Of a stretch of 64,000 bases of DNA, positions 33,701-44,420 are shown piece by piece (position 1 is the first letter of the stretch; every line of letters begins with the position of its first letter). The stretch comes from Ashinkailepas kermadecensis (lineage: Eukaryota > Arthropoda > Thecostraca > Neolepadidae). The stretch is from assembly GCA_034440615.1 (NCBI GenBank), contig JAOTOM010004580.1, forward strand, positions 1 to 64,000. Direction: 5' to 3'. The position numbers and the translations under genes were made by a program. The notes under the pieces are model-generated. The model had not been told where the DNA came from. It made no database searches and worked only from the letters and a program-made list of their open reading frames with translations.

Positions 33701-34340
33701 GACGGCGCCGAGAGCGAGCGATAGACGGCGTCGGGAGCGAGCGATAGACGGCCCGGGTGCAGCCGTCCGGGCCGGCCAGCAAGCGATAGACGGCGTCGGG
33801 AGCTGTCTGTCTGTCTGTCTATAGACAGCGTCGGGAGCGAGCGATAGACGGCGTCGGGAGCGAGCGATAGTCGGCGTCGGGAGCTGTCTGTCTGTCTGTC
33901 TATAGAGGGCGTCGGAGCGAGCGATAGACGGAGTCGGGAACTGTCCGTCTGTCTGTCTATAGACGGCGTCGGGAGCGAGTGATAGACGGCGTCGGGAGCG
34001 AGTGATAAACGGCGTCGGGAGCGAGCGATAGACGGCGTCGGGAGCTGTCTGTCTGTCTGTCTGTCTATAGACGGCGTCGGGAGCGAGCGATGGACGGCGT
34101 CGGGAGCTGTCTGTCTGTCTGTCTATAGAGGGCGTCGGGAGCGAGCGATAGACGGCGTCGGGAGCTGTCTGTCTTTCTCTCTATAGACGGCGTCGGGAGC
34201 GAGCGATAGAAGGCGTCGGGAGCGAGCGATGGACGGCGTCGGGAGCTGTCTGTCTGTCTGTCTATAGAGGGCGTCGGGAGCGAGCGATAGACGGTGTCGG
34301 GAGCTGTCTGTCTGTCTGTCTATAGACGGCGTCGGGAGCA
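30789..34340. repeat. 3.5-kb complex minisatellite (23-bp core plus CTGT runs)
   Basis: The core unit GGAGCGAGCGATAGACGGCG plus TCG is 23 bp. It alternates with units in which GTCTGTCTGTCTATAGACGG replaces part of the core. Between 33460 and 33780 a third variant adds GTGCAGCCGTCCGGGCCGG. From about 30800 to 31000 the units run in the opposite orientation (GCCGTCTATCGCTCGCTGGC). Because 23 is not divisible by three, a long periodic minus-strand frame results; it is not a credible protein. A SINE interrupts at about 31764. Confidence 0.95.
31764..31965 (-). mobile_element. Second-family SINE copy inside the minisatellite
   Basis: TTAGTTAGTTAGTTAGTTGA followed by GTTTAAGGGCGCTTCGACC is the inverted 3' tail of the family seen at 11.9 and 20.4 kb, here with about 180 bp of body. 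It interrupts the 23-bp array, so it inserted after the array formed. Confidence 0.78.
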
Positions 34341-35899
34341 AGCCTCTTGATCAAGCCTCTTGGTTTTCTTACCTCATGTTTTTTTTTGCGTTTGGTGGTG
34401 CATTTGATCTCCCTATTGGATTTTTTGTCCATGGCTGCTGTGCGTTGTCAGCCATTTGTCATACTTTGCAGTCTTGATGTTTAGTAACATTCCTTGGTTT
34501 GCCTCCAGCATTTCTAATTTGGAACTGGTGTTTGTATGATGATGGAAAGTTATTGATGATCTATAGGTGATTGTAGAATCTGGATATTTATTCCTGCTAC
34601 CATATTACCACATCTTTCCACTCAGAAACCTTAAAAAGAATGATAATTATCTCTGAACCTCTCAAATGCAGTGCCACAGCACTGATTGAGACACTGTTTT
34701 TACTGGTGCTTCACAACCCACAAACCCAGTCAGGAGCACAGTGTGAAAATCTCAATTGCAGCTTATTGTAGGACATCATGTCTTAATTGTGGTGGAGTGG
34801 GGTGTCATATGCCTGATCTGTGATAAATGGGCGAGCATTCCCATGTCAATCGGGATATGTGTGATATTTGTCTGATTGCTTTGTGATTGAGTGGCACCCT
34901 AAGTGGTTTGATTATGTGATGGTGTTTCATGTCAGATGTTGGCAGCTGGAGGTATGCTCATTTTGATGGTGATATGGAATGTGTTGCCAGCAGGCACATG
35001 GGAAGCTCCCCTCCATTGGCCAGCCATGCTGGTCTACCTGGCTGTGATATGGGGCCAGCCTTGTCATGACCTTGACTGGGGCTAGGTCCAGAGTTGGGAT
35101 TCTGTGTGCACCAAATGCACACCTGTCAGCACAATTCAGAGTGTCTTGTCTACCAGCCCAAATACAATGACCTGTATCCATTTGCAGAATGTGGAGAATA
35201 TTTGGCAACAAGGTCTAATCATATTTTGTGCTTTCAGCATCTGCTGCATGGGCCTGCAATTGGTGCCAACTGGTTGGTCGAGATTAGCTGCTGCCCGACA
35301 ACCACCTCTCCGACCGCAGTGGGACAGCAGGTGGTGGTGGGACAGCGGTGTCATTTTGTGCACAACTGAAGAGAGGGCTCACAAAGATTAATTATAGGCT
35401 GTGACAGGCCACTTCACGACAAAAGTATACTGGCATGTCGTTGGCATGCGCTATTATAACATTTGATGTTCTTAATGTGCTGCGACTGCCTCGACACAGG
35501 CCTAGCACATTTTCGAAGCACGTCGTTCCAGCTGCAGGATCAATGATGGCCTTGTGTTGCACACATTTGATGGTTTTGTGTATAGGTGTCTTTCCTGGAA
35601 AGCATTGAAGCTGGCGTGAAGGTGGTAAGAGTCGTCCGATTTTCCCTTCTCTGAGATTATTGCAAGTTGGTGCAAATAAGCACTCGTAAGAACCAAATGA
35701 ATATTGTAGCCAGATAGCTGTTGGGAGACTTTTCAACCAACTCGCAGCTTGATCCCAGGGTTTATGCAACAGAGGAGGGCGAGGCCTCTCACCGAACATT
35801 TGATTACTTGATTTGATTTGATTCTTCGCTTAGTATTATTGTCTGCCGTGGAATCGTCGATCCAGAACAGGGATGAGGGCAGTGAAGGATATGCACGAA
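34341..35899. other. Unassigned unique DNA
   Basis: No gene, exon or repeat is supported. Confidence 0.45.
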
Positions 35900-36208
35900 C
35901 AGCTTAAGGCATTTCTGTCCAGGGGACACCTTTCGCTAAACATTCCGACGGCGGGATGGCGTGATTGTGGCGTTTGGCCGATTGGAGTTGGTACGGATGA
36001 ACCTTCGCGATGCGGCACTTTTCTCGGTTATATGAAAATTTTCGGTCACCGATACAGCTTAAGGCATTTCTGTCCAGGGGACACCTTTCGCTAAACATTC
36101 CGACGGCGGGATGGCGTGATTGTGGCGTTTGGCCGATTGGAGTTGGTACGGATGAACCTTCGCGATGCGGCACTTTTCTCGGTTATATGAAAATTTTCGG
36201 TCACCGAT
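35900..36208. repeat. 155-bp tandem duplication, apparently identical copies
   Basis: Copies start at 35900 and 36055 with CAGCTTAAGGCATTTCTGTC and look identical throughout. This is either a very recent duplication or an assembly duplication. Confidence 0.93.
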
Positions 36209-37550
36209 CTGGACCGGGCACGGGATCACACAATGCGCGCCCGCCTCTGGATCCGCCAGTGAAATATGCGTGTGCACTGATGTGTTCTGTTTGCGTCTGT
36301 TACCTTTTGTGTCTGTAAATGCTTGTAACTTGTGGAATACATTTGGTGAAGAGGAGTGCATTTTTTTCTGCGTCTGCTACACTGGTTGCATTTGGTTGGA
36401 GGCCGAGCAACGTTCTCCTCTTTAGGAAAATTGAATTTCCCTCTTCTCGTCGTCCCGAGGCAAGCAAGGCGTTTTGCGGGAATGAGCGATGGAAGCATAT
36501 CACAATCAACTGATACAAATCTGGGTTAAATCTGGCGTTGAAAGACTTCCCTGTGCTACCTGAGGAAATGTCTGTTAGTGTGGTGAGGTGAGCTGGAATA
36601 CACTCAACTTTAACACTCGGGAGTCATCAGCATTGCGTGGGTCATAATTCAACCTATACAATCTTCTCCAAATGTATGCAAGACAAAACACCTGGAGGTT
36701 GTAGCACCATCTGCATGAGATATACAAGGTGGCACTGCAATTATCAGCTTAGTGAATTGACAATACGTGGTGGCAGGGGTGAAGCTTCATATGACATTGT
36801 GAGGGCACTTGCATGACCCCCCCTCCCCATGTGGCCTTTGCATCTCTAAATAATATAAACTTATAACATGAGATACTAGTGGTATGCCCCCAATCCACTT
36901 GTGCCCGCTTATTGCTTTCATGTGTTGCGCCCTCCCCCTCGACGAAATTATGTTCCGATGACTAGGCCTATGGGTGGCAACATTTATTTTTGCAACAGTC
37001 GCAATGTACAATGATGGAACATGTACGAATCGAGTATCGGCACTCGTACCCTTCTGATCAGGCTTCTGGTGCATATTAAATGAATTTGCATCGCCATGAT
37101 GGTTCTCTTCTACCATTGCTGAGTTCTGCCTAACTTCTTCCATATAATTGTTCATCTGTGTTCCATTTCGAAGTTCTATTTTTCAACGTTTTTCATCTGT
37201 TTCTACCCACTTGTATGACAACGGGGCACATATCCATCGAATTGCATCAAGCTACCTAACAGATCCAGCGGGGCCCTAGGGGACGGCCACCCTCCTCCCT
37301 CCCCTTGGGAACCCGATGAAGGTCTCCGACATAGATGGTTGCTTGTTCAGGTAGTAAAGGCTCTAAACAAAGAAACGTAATAATGCATTATTTCCTTTTT
37401 TTATTTCCCATGCATTATTCCCCCTTCGGCAAAGGCACGATCTTTCCGTGAAGGTTGAATGCTCCCTTCACCCCCTCCATCCTCAACACATTTTTCAGCC
37501 GGAGACGCTTCTCCGAATAGAGAACGTCCTCGGCATGTGGGAGGCTCGAT
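36209..37550. other. Unassigned unique DNA
   Basis: No coding evidence. The composition becomes homopolymer-rich toward the right end. Confidence 0.4.
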
Positions 37551-38060
37551 TCCCCCCACCCCCCCCCGAGGGGGGGAGCTCAAAAAGGGGGGGGGGGGAA
37601 TCCATTTTAATTCTTTCTTTCCTTCCTTTACCTAAAAATAAAAATTAAAATTTATAAAAAAAGGGGGGTCCCCCCCCCTTCCCCTTTTCTTCCCCCCCTT
37701 CTTCCCCCTTCCCCCCCAACAACTTTTTACCTTATTTTTTTTTTTTGAATGGAAGAACCCCCCAAAAAAAAAAAACCCCCCCACCCCAAAAAAAAAAACA
37801 AATCAAAAAAAAAAAAAATAATTTTTTTTTTTATTAAAAAGAAAAGGGGGCGGGAGTTTTTTTTTTTTATATATTTTAAAAATAAAATTATTTATTAATT
37901 ATTATAAAGTAAAAAAAAAAGTGGTAAAAGAAAAAAAAAAAAATTTTTTTAAACAAAAAAAAAAAAAAAAAAAAATTTTTTTTTTTTTTTTTTAAAAAAA
38001 TAAAAAAAAAAAATTTTAATAATTAAAAAAAAAAAAAAAAAATTAAAAAAAGGTTAATAT
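37551..38060. other. Homopolymer-only stretch, probable sequence artefact
   Basis: About 500 bp consist almost entirely of runs of A, T, G or C of 4-20 bases with no normal sequence between them, unlike any neighbour. This looks like unreliable consensus. Confidence 0.75.
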
Positions 38061-38739
38061 GGTTTTTCTTTTTATTTCTGGAAGAAAACTCTATCCATAT
38101 TGAAGGTATGTGACGCATTCGCGCAGTTCGGTTGTATTCTACAGCAATATATATATTATGATAATATTAGTTTAGCAAATATATGTGTTGAACTGTCAAA
38201 ATAATACGACAAAAACATATCATTACAGGCCGCTACGCGAATCGTCATTTCATTTTGACACGCATTTCCACCACTAGGCAGCACAGCTAAGGCATATTTA
38301 GTAAGTGCTTGCGAAAACGTCGGCGAGACTGACCGAAACGTCATACATAGTGAGCGCACTAGCGCCCTCAGTGGGGAATGCGCGGGTTTTATCCAGTTTG
38401 TAGTACGCCTCATCTCGTGTCTGGACCCGCCGGGCTCCCTCGGCCCCGAGGCGCTTCTCTACCCGATGCTGACTTTTTCTCATCTCAACTTGCCCGATCT
38501 CGTCTATCGGGCTCGAGTAGGATTTTAGTCGGCGCCAGGAGAACGGCGGTACTTCTGGGCACGGGAATTGTGGCGGATCCGGCCGGTAAAGATGCAGCGG
38601 AAGTTGGCAGCACATTCAGCAGCACATTCGGCAGCAGATTCGGCAGCACATTCGCAGCATATTCAGCAGCACATTCACCAGTTGTCGACGGCTCCTCCAA
38701 GTCAGTCAAGGGCCAGTCTGTCAAGTGTTGATTGGTGCA
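38061..38739. other. Spacer with a 12-bp repeat
   Basis: At about 38603-38684 the string CAGCACATTCGG and variants repeat about seven times. GC-richer DNA at 38340-38600 has no supported gene. Confidence 0.5.
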
Positions 38740-39905
38740 CAGTAGGGTTGGTTTCCTGGCAAAAAATTTATTGGGGAAAAATCTAACTTAAGTTCTCAAA
38801 AACGCCCATTGTTTTTCAATTGTAAGAAACCCGTCTTTAGCCAATTTCATTTGGTGGCTAACGCCTATCCACACAGTGATGTGAAGCAAAATCATAGAGG
38901 CCTCCCCATGGCCCATAGATAACAAATTTTAAAATTACATATAATTGTTCCTATGGGAAAAATTCACAACGGGATTTCCAGCAGTATTTGGGCCAACGTG
39001 CTTTTGATTGATATATGAAATGGCTGGTTTTCTCCAAAGAAGTGTGTTGGGGAAAAAATATAAATTAATTTCTCAAAAACGCCCATTGTTTTTCAATTGC
39101 AAGAAAAACGTCTTCAGCCAATTTCGTTGGGTAGCTAAGGTCTATCCACACAGTGATTTCAAACGAATTCTTAGGGGCCTCGCCATAGGCAACACAATTT
39201 TTAACTTACATATTTTTTCCTATGGGAAAAATTTCACAACGGACTTCACAAATGTATTTGGGTCAACGAGTGCTTTTGATTGATATATGTTAGTTTTCTC
39301 CAAAGAAATATGCTGGGGAAAATCCAAATTAAATTTCTCAAAAACGCACCTTGTATTTCTATTGCAAGAAAAATGTTTTCAGCCAATTTCATTGGGTGGC
39401 TAAGGCCTATCCACACAGTGATTTGAAGCGAAATCGTAGGGCCTCCCCATAGACAACACCATTTTAAAATGACATATAATATGTCCTATGGGAAAAATTT
39501 CACAACGGGATTCGAAACCGTATTCGGGTCAAAGAGTGCTTTTCATTGATATATGGCATGGTTGGTTTTCTTCAAAGAAGTGTGTTGGGGAAAATTCCAA
39601 ATTAAATTTCTCAAAAACGCCCCTTGTTTCTCAATTGTAAGAAAAACGTCTTCAGCCAATTTCATTGGGTGGCTAAGGCCTATCCACACAGTGACTTGAA
39701 GCGAAATCATAGGGGCCTCCCCATAGACAAAAATAAATAAAATGACATCTAATTATTCCTATTGGACAAATTTCACAACGGACTTCACCAACGTATGTGG
39801 GTCAACGATTGCATTTGATTGGTATATGGCATGGTTGGTTTTCTCCAAAGAAGTGTAGTTGGAAAAAAGTCCAAAGTAGATTTCTCAAAACCGCCCGGTT
39901 TTTCT
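38740..39905 (+). repeat. 272-bp satellite, array A (about 4 copies)
   Basis: Landmarks recur each ~272 bp: TCTCAAAAACGCCC, CTATCCACACAGTGAT (near 38866, 39140, 39408, 39680), GGGGCCTCCCCAT, ATTGATATATG. The same unit occurs in reverse orientation in array B (49.6-54.2 kb). Confidence 0.93.
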
Positions 39906-40445
39906 ATTGTAAGAAAAACAGAACAAACGCAGAAAGTGTATGAACGCCTCTACAAACATCCTCCCGAACTACCAATCAAAATGACGACGTTCACATGACG
40001 TGCCTGCACCTCCGATGTCACTACACAAAACATGTCACATGTATATGTACAGCGTATACAGTGATATGTATGTATGTAGTCGTGTTCAGTAAACAAAAAC
40101 AGAACAAGCAGAGAACGTTTATCAACGCCTCTACAAACATGCCTCCCGGAAAATGACGACGTTCACAGGAAGTGCCTGCACCGTCCGCTCCACTGATATA
40201 ACGGAACACAGTTAAAAGGCAGAAGTTTGCATTATTAAAACCTCGCATACATATGTACAGTGTATGCAGTGATATGTATGAATGCAAGTTGTCATTTGAA
40301 GCAGCTCTACTCGAAACAAGTAAACACAAACCGAATAAACGGAGAAAGCTGATCAATGCCTCTACAACCATTATCCAGAACTACCTATTAAAATGACGAC
40401 GTTCACAAGAAGTACCTGCACCGCCGATTCTACTTTAAAAAAACG
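39906..40445. repeat. Three diverged tandem copies of about 180-230 bp
   Basis: CGCCTCTACAAACAT and AATGACGACGTTCACA recur near 39945, 40125 and 40355 in the same order, with about 80 percent similarity by eye. Confidence 0.78.
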
Positions 40446-42012
40446 AAGGCATTGATAAAGGGCAGAAGCATGTATTATTAACATTGGTGTTCTCCAAAGC
40501 TGAGAGCGCGCCGGGGAAAAAAGGGGTCTGCTCTCCCACTCGACTGTGCCCCTGAAGCAAATCGCCAGTTTAGCTGTCATTTGTGTGCCTGATGTGTGTG
40601 TGTATGTGTGAATTTGGCCAGCCTGCCATGTGCCTGATCGGCAGATAATCTATGTTGGAGAACAGCAAGGTTAATACTTCATAGGTGAGCTTTTTAACAG
40701 TGTCTGCCATGCATCAGCGCCAGGTATTCGGGGCACGGCAGTCCGACGTCCCGAATCATGGACAGCTGTGGTGGCTGCGGCTGCAGATCAGATTTTGCCA
40801 GAAGTTGCTTGTGCGTCGCATTGTTACACGACATAAGAGGCAGCACACTGCGTCTGCGTGGAGTAGTTTTGAGAGATGCCTGCAACGCATTGAAACTTGG
40901 TATCACATTTCCCGTTGCGTGAAGAGAACATTTTTCCACCACCGTCACATCATCATACAATAAATCACACCCAAGACACAAGGTACACACACACACACAC
41001 ACATACACACACGCACACACACACACACACGAGCGCGCGCGTGCGCGCACGCACCCGTACCTGCACCCGCACCCGCACCCGCACACACGTACAAACACAA
41101 TACACATGCACAAACACACACACACATACACCTATATATATACACACACATATATACATACACCCAGGGGGCTGGAAGCTCCTGCATTTTGGTATTGCCG
41201 GTGTAAGATCAACCAAGAGATTGGTGTTGCCATGAAACACCAATGCAAAACCAACAAAAGTCAAATGTTCCTCAATTTAGCAGAGTAGGTATAGCATGCC
41301 TTCTTCAGTGATCGATACGCCTATGTATTTGGTTCTGCCGATGCAATGCTAAGAACTTCCAAGATTTAGCCTTCAGTGTACGCCGTGTTATGAAAGCAAT
41401 GCGATTAAATCACATGTTGGCGGCATCAATAATTATATAAAGCCACCACCTATCCACACACATACACATGCAACCACAGACAACATCAGGCTTAGTGGAC
41501 AGTGCATACATTGGCGTCGCCAAGCCCTCGAGGTTGGAGGGAAATCAAGCTTTTTGATAAGATATCCCCCAATTTTCTTCCGAAGAAAAAACCGAAGTCT
41601 CCGTCGAATGCATTGGCCAGAGACTGTACGTTTTTTTTTTTGACATTGCAATGTTTAACCTACAATGTTTTTAGGTTCGGTGATACAGGTTCACCCCGGT
41701 GCACCCCACCCGCTGTGGAAACGCCTATGAATGTGCGTTACGCAGCTCAGAACAACTTCCAATACCTGTGTACCGTATCTAATCTATTGAATCTTTAAGT
41801 GTATCGTTACACCTGGGGTGACATGAAGCTATCATCAAGTGGAATTCAATAAATATTTACATGTTTTGGCATTCAGTGCGATCTTGAGCGAAATTGCGAA
41901 GGATAATGCTGAGCAGAACTGGCAAAACTCGGGTAAAGGACACAGACCAATTAGATCACTTTGGAATGTGCGGATTATTGTTTAGCTTATTGATGATCGC
42001 TTATAAGTATAA
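40446..42012. other. Unassigned DNA with a CA microsatellite
   Basis: A CA-rich tract runs from about 40983 to 41165 and includes CG- and CCCG-rich interruptions. No gene is seen. This stretch lies 3' of the DDE-ULP1 gene, whose stop codon is near 42013. Confidence 0.5.
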
Positions 42013-42825
42013 TTATTCGATGATGCAAATCGGTGTATGTCTTACGCTCCAAATACGGTGGCGGATTTCGGCCCGCATTGCTCCAGCATCGAAGTGACGA
42101 GTCGTTCCTGTAGCAGCTGCCTCGGCGTGCCAGCACACATAGAGGCCGCATGACGATCCATCCTGCTGGCGCGGAGTTGTCGCCGGTACCACCAGTCTCC
42201 AGCCCTCCCACTGGAGTCTGGCAGATGCCTCCATCAGCCTCTGGGCGGCAGCGGTGTCGTTGGGGTTGGGATCTTGGCACATTGTATCCAGGTGGACTAA
42301 GCGCTTCGCGCGCCAAAGTACCAAAAAGAGTGCCCAATGGTTGCCGTTCCTGTTATAGGGCAAGAACCAGATGGTCTTCTTTGGCGGCAATTCCTCCTCG
42401 ATGCGCCGTCCAACACACATCATGCACGCGCCTTTCATCACCACACGCCAGAAAACCGAAAATGGAACGATTATAGGTGGAGATTCGAGTGCCGGCAGCA
42501 CGGCAGGCCCGGCGGTAGCACCTTGGCGCAGTTGGTCATCTTCACCGGTGACGCCCTGGTGTAGTCGGCCACCGTCATCAGTGGCGCCCTGGTGCAGTCT
42601 GCCAACGTCATCAGTAGCGCCCTGGTGCAGTCGGCCACCTACATCAGTGACGCCCTGGTGTAGTCGGCCAACGTCATCAGTAGCGCCCTGGTGCAGTCGG
42701 CCACCTACATCAGTAGCGCCCTGGTGCAGTCGGCCACCGTCATCAGTGACGCCCTGGTGCAGTCGGCCACCGTCATCAGTAGCGCCCTGGTGCAGTCGGC
42801 CACCTACATCAGTGTAGCGGCCCCT
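42013..42825 (-). CDS. ULP1-type (C48) cysteine protease domain, C-terminal part of the transposon gene
   Basis: The minus-strand frame resumes in the repeat near 42825 and ends at 42013. After the last 11-residue repeats comes the protease: NGNHWALF (catalytic His, about 42335), LVHLDTM (Asp), then PRQQDGSSCGLYVCW (Gln and Cys, Cys near 42150). His-Asp-Gln-Cys in this order and spacing is the SUMO-protease-like (ULP1/C48) triad. Such proteases occur fused to transposases in several DNA transposon groups (KDZ/Zisupton, some MULEs). It is in another frame from the DDE part; a four-base insertion in one repeat unit near 42812-42822 accounts for that. Confidence 0.85.
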   Translation of the reverse strand, partial: RGRYTDVGGRLHQGATDDGGRLHQGVTDDGGRLHQGATDVGGRLHQGATDDVGRLHQGVTDVGGRLHQGATDDVGRLHQGATDDGGRLHQGVTGEDDQLRQGATAGPAVLPALESPPIIVPFSVFWRVVMKGACMMCVGRRIEEELPPKKTIWFLPYNRNGNHWALFLVLWRAKRLVHLDTMCQDPNPNDTAAAQRLMEASARLQWEGWRLVVPATTPRQQDGSSCGLYVCWHAEAAATGTTRHFDAGAMRAEIRHRIWSVRHTPICIIE

Positions 42826-44420
42826 GGTGCAGTCGGCCACCGTCATCAGTGGCGCCCTGGTGCAGTCGGCCACCTACATCAGTGACGCCCTGGTGCAGTC
42901 GGCCAACGTCATCAGTAGCGCCCTGGTGCAGTCGGCCAACGTCATCAGTAGCGCCCTGGTGCAGTCGGCCACCTACATCAGTGACGCCCTGGTGTAGTCG
43001 GCCAACGTCATCAGTAGCGCCCTGGTGCAGTCGGCCAACGTCATCAGTAGCGCCATAGTGCAGTCGGCCACCTACATCAGTGACGCCCTGGTGCAGTCGG
43101 CCACCTACATCAGTGACGCCCTGGTGCAGTCGGCCACCTACATCAGTGACGCCCTGGCGCAGTCGGCCAACGTCATCAGTAGCGCCCTGGTGCAGTCGGC
43201 CACCTACATCAGTAGCACCCTGGTGCAGTCTGCCAACGTCATCAGTAGCGCCCTGGTGCAGTCGGCAACCTACATCAGTGACGCCCTGGTGTAGTCGGCC
43301 AACGTCATCAGTAGCGCCCTGGTGCAGTCGGCCAACGTCATCAGTAGCGCCCTGGTGCAGTCGGCCACCTACATCAGTGACGCCCTGGTGCAGTCGGCCA
43401 CCTACATCAGTGACGCCCTGGTGCAGTCGGCCACCTACATCAGTGACGCCCTGGCGCAGTCGGCCACCGTCATCAGTGGCGCCCTGGTGCAGTCGGCCAC
43501 CTACATCAGTGACGCCTTGGTGTAGTCGGCCAACGTCATCAGTAGCGCCCTGGTGCAGTCGGCCACCTACATCAGTGACGCCCTGGTGTAGTCGGCCAAC
43601 GTCATCAGTGACGCCCTGGTGCAGTCGGCCACCTACATCAGTGACGCCCTGGTGTAGTCGGCCAACGTCATCAGTGACGCCCTGGCGCAGTCGGCCACCG
43701 TCATCAGTGGCGCCCTGGTGCAGTCGGCCACCTACATCAGTGACGCCTTGGTGTAGTCGGCCAACGTCATCAGTAGCGCCCTGGTGCAGTCGGCCACCTA
43801 CATCAGTGACGCCCTGGTGTAGTCGGCCAACGTCATCAGTAGCGCCCTGGTGCAGTCGGCCACCTACATCAGTGACGCCCTGGTGGAGTCGGCCAGCGTC
43901 ATCAGTAGCGCCCTGGTGCAGTCGGCCACCTACATCAGTGACGCCCTGGTGCAGTCGGCCACCTACATCAGTGACGCCCTGGCGCAGTCGGCCACCTACA
44001 TCAGTAGCGCCCTGGTGCAGTCGGCCACCTACATCAGTAGCACCCTGGTGCAGTCGGCCACCTACATCAGTAGCGCCCTGGTGCAGTCGGCCACCTACAT
44101 CAGTAGCACCCTGGTGCAGTCTGCCAACGTCATCAGTAGCGCCCTGGTACAGTGGGCCACCTACATCAGTGACGCCCTGGCGCAGTAGGCCAACGTCATC
44201 AGTAGCGCCATAGTGCAGTCGGCCACCTACATCAGTGACGCCCTGGTGGAGTCGGCCACCTACATCAGTGGCGCCCTGGCGCAGTCGGCCACCTACATCA
44301 GTGACGCCCTGGTGGAGTCGGCCACCTACATCAGTGGCGCCCTGGTGCAGTCGGCCGCCGTTATCAGTGGCGCCCTGGCGCAGTCGGCCACCTACATTGG
44401 TGATGCTCTGTTGCAGTTGA
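42530..44420 (-). repeat. 33-bp in-frame minisatellite (11-residue repeat), about 57 units
   Basis: The unit encodes GVTDVGGRLHQ or GATDDVGRLHQ on the minus strand. Two main subtypes alternate irregularly, differing at CCACCTACATCAGT versus CCAACGTCATCAGT. Base changes rarely create stops on the minus strand, and length is held at 33 bp in nearly all units. The plus strand is also stop-free over long parts. The array links the DDE and ULP1 domains. Confidence 0.95.

Noticed and set aside
32001..33782. A 593-codon minus-strand frame
   Set aside because: It is a by-product of the stop-free 23-bp repeat; the peptide is simply the unit read in rotating frames.
43080..44213. A 377-codon plus-strand frame over the 33-bp array
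   Set aside because: It is the antisense of the coding repeat in the DDE-ULP1 gene; only the minus strand connects to conserved domains.
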